Shown piece by piece: positions 1-5,542 of a stretch of DNA of 14,395 nt; the stretch's first letter is position 1; each line of letters opens with the position of its first letter. The DNA is taken from positions 1-14,395 of the forward strand of contig DIAS01000087.1 in the NCBI GenBank assembly GCA_002415855.1, given 5' to 3'. The notes beneath the pieces were generated by a model. It was not told the origin of the DNA, searched no databases, and was given only the letters and a program-made list of their open reading frames with translations. The DNA is from Bacteroidales bacterium UBA5072 (GTDB lineage: Bacteria; Bacteroidota; Bacteroidia; Bacteroidales; UBA10428). A program made the translations under genes and the position numbers.

Positions 1-167
1 ATGGTCAGCCAGCTTAAACCGGCCTGAAAACAATCCAGGGAGAACATCTCAAATACCCTGGACTCATCCTTCAGCGGAACGCCCCATTCAAGGTCATGAT
101 AATCGGTGAGCAACCGATGTCCGTTTGACCAGTCGCAGCGGGTAATTCCTGCAGATCCGTTCATCAT
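1..167 (-). CDS. tag: DNA-3-methyladenine glycosylase I, N-terminal part (cut by window edge)
   Basis: Reading leftward, this frame encodes the first ~55 residues of a Tag-family glycosylase, which removes 3-methyladenine from alkylated DNA and starts base excision repair. Counting from the second ATG (164), Cys10 in RCDW and His23 in YHDLEWGVP match the N-terminal zinc ligands of E. coli Tag (Cys4, His17). The block FEMFSLDCFQAGLSW matches the FEMICLEGQQAGLSW base-pocket region. The residue equivalent to E. coli Glu38 is Asp here. The gene runs off the left edge, so the C-terminal His/Cys zinc ligands cannot be checked. The start is ATG at 167 or the adjacent ATG at 164; the stop of the upstream ybjQ-like gene lies inside this ATGATGA, so translation is probably coupled. 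The family assignment is firm; the exact start is not. Confidence 0.88.
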   Translation of the reverse strand, partial: MMNGSAGITRCDWSNGHRLLTDYHDLEWGVPLKDESRVFEMFSLDCFQAGLSWLT

Positions 168-493
168 TCTGCAAGTACTGCTGTTCCGCTTGCCGTAACC
201 ATCAACATGCTGCCATTGGTCCCAACAGTTTCATAATCGAGGTCGATTCCGACAATGGCATTTGCTCCGAGGCGTCTGGCATTCTCTTCCATTTCGGTAA
301 GGGCATTGTTCTTGGCTTCGCGAAGCACTTCCTCGTAAGATCCGGAACGTCCTCCGACAATGTCGCGTATGCCTGCAAAGATGTCGCGGAAAAGGTTGGC
401 GCCGATGATAGCTTCACCGCTTACCAGGCCGTAGTACTGGGTTATCTTTTTCCCCTCGATGGAGGGAGTAGTGGTAAGAATAATGTTTTGCAT
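164..493 (-). CDS. YbjQ/UPF0145 family protein (DUF74)
   Basis: This 109-residue protein begins MQNIILTTTPSIEGKKI and has the family hallmarks: a TTxxxxG start, the block YYGLVSGEAIIGANLFRDIFAGIRDIVGGRSGSYE (read as two parts), then a helix rich in Glu/Ala (REAKNNALTEMEENA) followed by LGANAIVGIDLDYE. These are small homo-oligomeric (pentameric) cytosolic proteins once called putative heavy-metal-binding; their function is unknown. Length is normal for the family (~105-110). An in-frame ATG lies at 520, but the conserved family start is the ATG at 493. It lies 39 bp downstream of the Crp/Fnr gene in the same direction, with no TAnnTTTG element between them, so co-transcription is likely. Its stop overlaps the tag start. 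Confidence 0.9.
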   Translation of the reverse strand: MQNIILTTTPSIEGKKITQYYGLVSGEAIIGANLFRDIFAGIRDIVGGRSGSYEEVLREAKNNALTEMEENARRLGANAIVGIDLDYETVGTNGSMLMVTASGTAVLAE

Positions 494-532
494 GATGGTG
501 AATTTTATGGAGAGCGTCAAAGACTTTTCTCC

Positions 533-1210
533 TTATTTGTTCAGCAAGTTATTCAATTTTTCCTTATCAAGAATGGTAATTTCCCTTCTTTCGGCCCGCA
601 ATAGTCCCTCTTCCTGCATTTCAGCCAGGGCCCTTGCCAGAGAAGGCCTTGTGACGCCGAAGAAATCGGCCAGTTCAGTCTGGGTCTGGTCAAGAACAAT
701 TGTCATTTGATTGCTTTTCATTTGACTCAGGATATAATTGGCGATCTTTTCCTTGATGGTCTTGAAAGAAAGGAACCTGATCTTGTTTGACAGGAACTGT
801 GTACGGCTTGAAATGGCATTGAGATAGTTCTGCAGGACAACCTGACTGTGCTGAAGGATATAAATCAGCACATCCCGGGGAATTGTCAGGATGGTGGACG
901 GTTCATTGGCGATGATATCGACCGGGTACCGGTTCTCTTTTCCGAAAATGAAGGCGGCGGCCAGGGGGCGAGGTGCCGGGATGTCTTCGATCTTAAGCCT
1001 TTTTCCTGAAAAATCAGTCATTTCACCTCTCACGGAACCCTTAACAACAAAGAGCATATCATGGCACACGTCGTGGCTGTAAGCAACATACTCATCCCTG
1101 ACATATTCCCTGGTCCTGAATGGTCTGCCATCCATCAGCCCGGCTATATTTTCCGCTGTTAGACCCCGGAAAATGTTGGTTTCGGAAAGACTGACGAAAA
1201 AAAGCTCCAT
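533..1210 (-). CDS. Crp/Fnr family transcriptional regulator
   Basis: A 225-residue protein with the Crp/Fnr layout. Residues ~10-115 form a cyclic-nucleotide-binding-like beta barrel, ~118-150 the dimerisation helix, and ~155-225 a winged helix-turn-helix with TQTELADFFGVTRPSLARALAEM as the DNA-binding element. The pocket segment GKENRYPVDI lacks the usual RxxxxA cAMP-binding signature. Only one cysteine is present (Cys49), so it is not an FNR-type iron-sulfur sensor; a heme, other small ligand or no ligand are possible. It is transcribed divergently from the ferredoxin/cupin pair, and a Crp-like dyad lies 12 bp before its start, so it very likely controls that pair and itself. The arrangement resembles the HcpR-type nitrosative/redox regulators of anaerobes, but that sub-assignment is inference only. 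Confidence 0.93.
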   Translation of the reverse strand: MELFFVSLSETNIFRGLTAENIAGLMDGRPFRTREYVRDEYVAYSHDVCHDMLFVVKGSVRGEMTDFSGKRLKIEDIPAPRPLAAAFIFGKENRYPVDIIANEPSTILTIPRDVLIYILQHSQVVLQNYLNAISSRTQFLSNKIRFLSFKTIKEKIANYILSQMKSNQMTIVLDQTQTELADFFGVTRPSLARALAEMQEEGLLRAERREITILDKEKLNNLLNK

Positions 1211-1221
1211 TTATTTTCGCA

Positions 1222-1241
1222 TTTGTAACATATGATACAAA
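1222..1241. promoter_or_regulatory. Predicted Crp/Fnr-type operator (20-bp dyad)
   Basis: Half-sites TTTGTA and TACAAA flank a CATATG core, giving a palindrome over 20 positions with a single mismatched pair (A/A at 1228 and 1235). Size and symmetry match Crp/Fnr operators. Its centre (about 1231.5) lies ~40 bp before the start point predicted from the -7 element at 1261, which is class II activator geometry. For the divergent regulator gene it lies 12 bp before the start codon, suggesting autorepression. Confidence 0.75.
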
Positions 1242-1260
1242 ATAGCGGATATTCTTATCC

Positions 1261-1268
1261 TAAATTTG
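1261..1268 (+). promoter_or_regulatory. Predicted -7 promoter element for the ferredoxin/cupin operon
   Basis: TAAATTTG matches the Bacteroidota primary-sigma -7 consensus TAnnTTTG exactly. No TTTG -33 element is found 19-21 bp upstream; that space is next to the dyad at 1222-1241, as expected for an activator-dependent promoter. Transcription would start near 1272, leaving a leader of ~35-47 nt before the likely start codon. Confidence 0.6.
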
Positions 1269-1271
1269 TTT

Positions 1272-1279
1272 CAAAATTA
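1272..1279 (-). promoter_or_regulatory. Possible -7 element for the Crp/Fnr gene
   Basis: On the minus strand 1279-1272 reads TAATTTTG, a full TAnnTTTG match pointing at the regulator gene. A start near 1265 would place the dyad at 1222-1241 just downstream of the start point, a position suited to repression. No convincing -33 element was seen. Confidence 0.4.
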
Positions 1280-1306
1280 CTCAGCAAAACTTTAAAACAC
1301 GATTAT

Positions 1307-2215
1307 ATGGTAAGGGAAATGGTAAAAATTGACGATAATTTATGCAATGGTTGCGGATTATGCGTCCCCGGATGTCACGAAGGCGCTTTGCAGATTATTG
1401 ACGGTAAGGCACGTCTGATCAGTGACCTGATGTGTGACGGATTGGGAGCCTGCATCGGACATTGCCCACAGGGAGCTATTACCATCGAGAAACGTGAAGC
1501 GGAAGCCTATAATGAAACCCGGGTAATGGAAATCATGGTAACAAAAGGCAAAAACACAGTGGTGGCACATCTGAAGCACCTGAAGGAGCATAATGAAACG
1601 GGATACCTGAAGGAGGGAGTCCTGTACCTGCATGAGCAGGAAAGCAAACTGGGATTCAGGTTACAGGAAGTGATCGATGAAGTGCATGGTCACAACGGTC
1701 ATTCACAAAGCCAATCCCATCAAAATGTCCACGTACATGGTCATGGGGGTGGCTGCCCTGGGAGCAGGAGCATGGTTATAGAGCGAGAAGCTGCAGGGGC
1801 AACGTCAGTAGCAATAAATACCATGGACCTGCAATCGGAGTTAAGGCAATGGCCCGTTCAGTTGCACCTTATCAATCCGCAGGCTGCTTATTACCGGAAT
1901 GCAGATGTGCTGATAGCTGCCGATTGCACTGCATTTGCCATGGGTGATTTTCATCAGCGTTTCCTGAAGGGTAAAAGTCTGGCCATTGCATGTCCCAAAC
2001 TTGATTCGAACATGGATGTTTATGTGAACAAAATCACCGCCATGATCGATCATGCCCAGATCAACACCATCACGGTAATGATCATGCAGGTTCCCTGCTG
2101 CGGGGGATTGCTTCAGACAGTCAAAGCGGCAGCTTCAGCCGCCCAGCGCAGGGTACCCATCAAACTCCTGGTAGTCTCTGTCGAAGGGACAATCATCAGG
2201 GAAGAATGGCAATGA
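1307..2215 (+). CDS. 4Fe-4S ferredoxin-type protein with His-rich linker and Cys-containing C-terminal domain
   Basis: About 302 residues from the ATG at 1307 (ATG 1319 is also possible). Residues 13-23 hold a classic CxxCxxCxxxC motif (C13, C16, C19, C23). The second motif has only C43, C49 and C53 within LMCDGLGACIGHCP; the middle Cys of a canonical motif is Leu46. Residues ~127-147 form a His-rich linker, followed by Cys150 in GGCPGSRS. The C-terminal half carries C207 (AADCTAF), C229 (ACPKL) and C264/C265 (PCCGGL). The family is widespread in anaerobes, often beside a cupin, a Crp/Fnr regulator or hybrid-cluster protein, but its reaction is not known to me. An in-frame ATG at 1232 falls inside the operator and upstream of the predicted transcription start, so I reject it as the start. 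It is probably co-transcribed with the cupin 60 bp downstream. No signal peptide; cytosolic. Confidence 0.85.
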   Translation: MVREMVKIDDNLCNGCGLCVPGCHEGALQIIDGKARLISDLMCDGLGACIGHCPQGAITIEKREAEAYNETRVMEIMVTKGKNTVVAHLKHLKEHNETGYLKEGVLYLHEQESKLGFRLQEVIDEVHGHNGHSQSQSHQNVHVHGHGGGCPGSRSMVIEREAAGATSVAINTMDLQSELRQWPVQLHLINPQAAYYRNADVLIAADCTAFAMGDFHQRFLKGKSLAIACPKLDSNMDVYVNKITAMIDHAQINTITVMIMQVPCCGGLLQTVKAAASAAQRRVPIKLLVVSVEGTIIREEWQ

Positions 2216-2275
2216 AAAACGAAAAGTAAAAAATGAACACAGGAAATCATTCCTCAAATCAATAAAAAGAACATT

Positions 2276-2599
2276 ATGGAATTCGAAAAATCAAAAGTAT
2301 TTGACCTGGCTGCATCGGTTGGCTATTCCGAGAATGCTACAGTAAGCAGGATGGTCATAAAAAAACAAACAGGGAACATTACCCTGTTTGCTTTTGATGC
2401 CGGCCAGAGCCTAAGTGAGCACAGCGCACCGTTTGATGCCTATGTACAGGTAACGGAGGGCAAGGGAAGGATTATCATCAATAAGATCGGCTATGATCTG
2501 GTCCAGGGCCAGTTCATCGTGATGCCTGCCAATGTTCCGCATGCCGTTCAGGCGCTGGAAAAGTTCAAGATGATGCTGGTTATGATCAAGGGTGAATAA
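2276..2599 (+). CDS. Small single-domain cupin protein
   Basis: A 107-residue protein with one cupin barrel. Motif 1 is read at ~43-62 (GQSLSEHSAPFDAYVQVTEG); it keeps His49, but the second His of the usual HxH is Ala51. Motif 2 (~78-92) contains PANVPHAVQA with His89. A metal site with fewer protein ligands than usual, or a non-enzymatic sensing role, is therefore possible. The LSEHSAPFDA pattern is a recognisable subgroup of small cupins found beside ferredoxin and Crp/Fnr genes in anaerobes. It follows the ferredoxin gene by 60 bp on the same strand with no promoter element between them. Its stop codon abuts the stop of the convergent GIN lipoprotein gene with no spacer, so no dedicated terminator fits there. 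Substrate unknown. Confidence 0.88.
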   Translation: MEFEKSKVFDLAASVGYSENATVSRMVIKKQTGNITLFAFDAGQSLSEHSAPFDAYVQVTEGKGRIIINKIGYDLVQGQFIVMPANVPHAVQALEKFKMMLVMIKGE

Positions 2600-3331
2600 T
2601 CAATTTATTGACTTTGTTCTTCCTGAACCTGTGGCATTCGCGTTGATCATGGGATTACCCTTGTAAAGCACACTGCCGCTTCCTGTAATATTGGTTTCCA
2701 GCTCTTTCAACACATTGACCTTGGCAGATCCTGAGCCGGTTATGGTAACTTCAGCTTCATCAAAGGCCATTTCATCTGATTTGAAGCTTCCCGAGCCGGT
2801 AATCACTGCGTCGAGTTCACCGTTTTCGGAAGTGCTCCCTGCCAGTGTAATGTCGCCAGAACCTGTTATCACAGCGGAAACCTCATGCGATTCAAGATTT
2901 TGCATCCTGATGGAGCCACTTCCGCTGACTTTTACATCGATTTCATTAGTTTTTACAGGCGTTTCACAAATCAGGTCTCCTGATCCGCTTACAGAAAGTT
3001 GATTGATTTCGGGCATTGTAATGTAAGCATTTATTTTGCCCAGGTCATGCCAGTGTCCGTCTTTAATTTTCAGCACAAGTGTACCGTCCTCGATCTTGGC
3101 TATGATGATATCCTGGACAGATTGATCGGCTTCAATTTCAACTTTCTGAGGGCTTCCCTGTGTTATGAAGATGTCACCTGAAAAAGCCAGGGCGACACCA
3201 TCAAATGTCCCTACTTCACGCGATTGCTTAACTATTTGGCCTGTCAGGGATGTTGTTGTACAGGACGAAAGAAAAAGGCATCCGAATGCAAGTGCAATCA
3301 GACCTGATTTACTTAAACGAATAGTTTTCAT
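2600..3331 (-). CDS. Lipoprotein with head-GIN domain (DUF2807)
   Basis: 243 residues from the ATG at 3331. An N-terminal signal peptide ends in the lipobox LSSC, with Cys24 as the lipidated residue; no acidic tag follows, so an inner-leaflet periplasmic position is likelier than surface display. Residues ~38-240 are a DUF2807 (head GIN) domain. It contains seven S/T-GSG motifs at about 115, 136, 156, 178, 198, 216 and 234, spaced ~18-22 residues apart, as expected for turns of a right-handed beta-helix. The longer upstream in-frame extension to 3502 overlaps the divergent deaminase start and places the signal peptide internally, so it is rejected. The family is common in Bacteroidota; function unknown (an adhesion or envelope-sensing role is sometimes suggested). 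Convergent with the cupin, divergent from the dCMP deaminase. Confidence 0.9.
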   Translation of the reverse strand: MKTIRLSKSGLIALAFGCLFLSSCTTTSLTGQIVKQSREVGTFDGVALAFSGDIFITQGSPQKVEIEADQSVQDIIIAKIEDGTLVLKIKDGHWHDLGKINAYITMPEINQLSVSGSGDLICETPVKTNEIDVKVSGSGSIRMQNLESHEVSAVITGSGDITLAGSTSENGELDAVITGSGSFKSDEMAFDEAEVTITGSGSAKVNVLKELETNITGSGSVLYKGNPMINANATGSGRTKSIN

Positions 3332-3430
3332 AAGTGTATTTTTACGTTTTACTAATGACGGTGTAATCTGAGGATTGCTGCACGACAGGACAAAATGACT
3401 GACCCGCTTCGGGTACAACGAAATTAGTAT

Positions 3431-3438
3431 TATATTTG
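3431..3438 (+). promoter_or_regulatory. Predicted -7 promoter element for the dCMP deaminase operon
   Basis: TATATTTG is a perfect TAnnTTTG match 44 bp before the deaminase start codon, predicting a leader of ~38 nt. No clear TTTG -33 element is visible. Confidence 0.55.
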
Positions 3439-3482
3439 TCATCCGTAGTTTAGAGAGTTGTTGCTCAATTACTATTCCGGAA

Positions 3483-3929
3483 ATGAAAAGATATGATCCC
3501 ATTCATCCTTATGGTGAGAAGCAGGCCCAGTTCGACAAACGATACCTGGAAATGGCCCGTATCTGGGCTCAGAATTCTTACTGCAAGCGCCGTCAGGTTG
3601 GTGCCTTGATTGTCAAGGAGCGGATGATCATTTCCGATGGTTTTAATGGTACACCGGCTGGTTTCGAGAATGTATGCGAGGATGAGAATTACAAAACCAA
3701 ACCATATGTGCTGCATGCCGAGGCCAATGCTATTACAAAAGTAGCCAAATCAAACAACAGCAGTGAAGGTGCTACGCTTTACATTACTACATCTCCCTGC
3801 ATGGAATGTGCAAAACTTATTATTCAATCAGGAATCCGCAGGGTGGTTTTCTGCGATGCCTATCATACTGTTGACGGAACAGATTTATTACACAAAGCAG
3901 GAATTGAAGTGGAATACTTAGAATTATAA
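3483..3929 (+). CDS. Deoxycytidylate (dCMP) deaminase family protein
   Basis: 148 residues of the zinc-dependent CDA fold. The zinc and catalytic signature is complete: HAE (His78, Glu80) and PCMEC (Cys106, Cys109). The upstream segment SYCKRRQVGALIVKERMIISDGFNGTPAGFENVCED is typical of ComEB/dCMP deaminases. The enzyme deaminates dCMP to dUMP, the substrate for thymidylate synthase, in the cytosol. Length fits the family (~140-160). The start at 3483 gives the usual short N-terminus before the FDKRYLEMA helix. It lies 10 bp before the S41 protease gene in the same direction, so they are probably co-transcribed, a pairing that gives no obvious shared function. Confidence 0.94.
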   Translation: MKRYDPIHPYGEKQAQFDKRYLEMARIWAQNSYCKRRQVGALIVKERMIISDGFNGTPAGFENVCEDENYKTKPYVLHAEANAITKVAKSNNSSEGATLYITTSPCMECAKLIIQSGIRRVVFCDAYHTVDGTDLLHKAGIEVEYLEL

Positions 3930-3939
3930 TATAACAGGG

Positions 3940-5541
3940 ATGGAATATAAAAATAAGGGTATTGCAATATACTTTCCCATCATTGTTGCAGCGGCCATTG
4001 TTGTTGGAATTCTGATCGGACGATATTACAGCGGTTCAAACATCGAGAATAAATTCATCATTATCCCGAAAGCCAACAAGCTGGATAATGTATTGAACTA
4101 TATCGAGAATGAATATGTGGATGATGTTTCCAAAGAGGATATCATTGAGCGTGCCATTCCCAAGATCCTTGAGGATCTGGATCCCCATTCCCAATATATT
4201 CCCGCCATGGAATTGCAGAAGGTCAATGAGCCCCTTGAGGGTAATTTCAGCGGAATTGGCATTCAGTTCAACATGTTGAATGACACCCTTGTTGTTATAC
4301 AGACGGTGGCAAATGGTCCATCACAAAAGGTGGGTATTGTTGCAGGCGACAGGATCATCAAGGTGGATGGCGTGTTGGTAGCTGGTGTCAGCCTGCCGAG
4401 CGATTCCATTGTGAATCGGTTGCGCGGGCCCAAAGGTACACAGGTGAATGTTGAGATCAGCCGGAGAAATGTTGCTGAACTGATCAGTTTCGATATTGTA
4501 CGTGACAATATACCCCTGTACAGCGTGGATGTCGCCTATATGGTCAAACCTGACATCGGGTTACTTAAGCTTAACAAATTCTCGGCTACCACGGAGGAGG
4601 AATTTATTGCCGCAATCACCCAATTGCGAGCTCAGGGGATGAAGAAGATCATTATTGACCTGAGAGAAAATGGCGGGGGCTATATGAATTCTGCCGTGTT
4701 CATTGCCGACCAGTTCTTAAACGGGAATGAACTTATTGTATATACCCAGGGCAAAGCAAGGGAAAAGCAGGACTTTTTAAGTACCCCGGGAGGTTTATGC
4801 ACCGACCTTGACGTTGCCATCCTGATAGATGAAAATTCCGCATCAGCCAGTGAGATCCTGGCAGGGGCCATTCAGGACAATGACAGGGGCACGATCATCG
4901 GTCGCCGTTCATTTGGGAAAGGCCTGGTGCAGGAGCAAAAGCCACTTGCCGACGGTTCAGCCATAAGGCTTACCATTGCAAGGTATTATACGCCAACTGG
5001 CCGCAGTATTCAAAGACCTTACAGCAAAAACCTGGATGAGTATTATGATGATCTGAACATGCGTTTTATTCATGGTGAAATGGAGACTGCTGACAGTAAC
5101 AAATTTGCCGATTCACTGAAATATACAACGCCCGGGGGAAAGACCGTTTACGGAGGTGGGGGCATCATGCCTGATATTTTCGTCCCCATCGATACCCTGG
5201 GGATATCTGACTACTATATTGAGGTACGCAATCAGGGTCTGATTTACAGATTCTCACTCAAATACGCCGATGAAAACCGTATAAAACTTCAGCTTTTAAA
5301 AGCACCCGGGGAGTTTGTCAGCTTTCTCGATAAACAGGGAGTATTGCGGAAGTTTGTTGCATTCGCTGCCAAAGAGGGCATCAAGGAAGTGCCCCGGGAT
5401 ATCAGAACTTCAGAAAAGATCCTGAAGGTTCAGCTGTATGCCTTCATTGCCAGAAACTTCCTGGACAATGACGGATTCTTCCCCATCATCCAGGAAATAG
5501 ACAATACCTTGCTGAAAGCGGTCGAAACGCTTTCGGACTGA
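3940..5541 (+). CDS. Membrane-anchored S41 C-terminal processing protease (CtpA/Prc type)
   Basis: 533 residues. Residues ~7-28 are a hydrophobic anchor (IYFPIIVAAAIVVGILIG) with no lipobox or clear cleavage site, so the protein is probably tethered to the inner membrane facing the periplasm. A PDZ domain at ~100-185 (from GNFSGIGIQF onward) recognises substrate C-termini. The peptidase core follows, with DLRENGGG near 231-238 and the active-site stretch ENSASASE. Ser302 is the predicted nucleophile and Lys327 (SFGKGLVQ) the general base. Their 25-residue spacing matches characterised Ctp proteases. The ~130-residue C-terminal extension is usual for Bacteroidota members. Likely roles are processing or turnover of envelope proteins; the substrate is not evident. 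It ends 1 bp from the stop of the convergent helicase gene. Confidence 0.94.
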   Translation: MEYKNKGIAIYFPIIVAAAIVVGILIGRYYSGSNIENKFIIIPKANKLDNVLNYIENEYVDDVSKEDIIERAIPKILEDLDPHSQYIPAMELQKVNEPLEGNFSGIGIQFNMLNDTLVVIQTVANGPSQKVGIVAGDRIIKVDGVLVAGVSLPSDSIVNRLRGPKGTQVNVEISRRNVAELISFDIVRDNIPLYSVDVAYMVKPDIGLLKLNKFSATTEEEFIAAITQLRAQGMKKIIIDLRENGGGYMNSAVFIADQFLNGNELIVYTQGKAREKQDFLSTPGGLCTDLDVAILIDENSASASEILAGAIQDNDRGTIIGRRSFGKGLVQEQKPLADGSAIRLTIARYYTPTGRSIQRPYSKNLDEYYDDLNMRFIHGEMETADSNKFADSLKYTTPGGKTVYGGGGIMPDIFVPIDTLGISDYYIEVRNQGLIYRFSLKYADENRIKLQLLKAPGEFVSFLDKQGVLRKFVAFAAKEGIKEVPRDIRTSEKILKVQLYAFIARNFLDNDGFFPIIQEIDNTLLKAVETLSD

Positions 5542-5542
5542 C

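Noticed and set aside
1232..1306. N-terminal extension of the ferredoxin protein from the ATG at 1232
   Set aside because: The ATG lies inside the dyad and upstream of the predicted transcription start, and the extra 25 residues precede the normal family start; ATG 1307 or 1319 is better.
2691..3371. Plus-strand open frames across the GIN lipoprotein gene
   Set aside because: They are antisense shadows of the GSG repeats, with no start signals or recognisable protein features.
3402..3414. ACCCG-CTT-CGGGT short inverted repeat in the divergent region before the deaminase
   Set aside because: Only a 5-bp stem with no T-tract; too weak to call a terminator or operator.
3332..3502. 57-residue N-terminal extension of the GIN lipoprotein
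   Set aside because: It would bury the signal peptide and lipobox and overlap the divergent deaminase start; ATG 3331 gives a normal lipoprotein.
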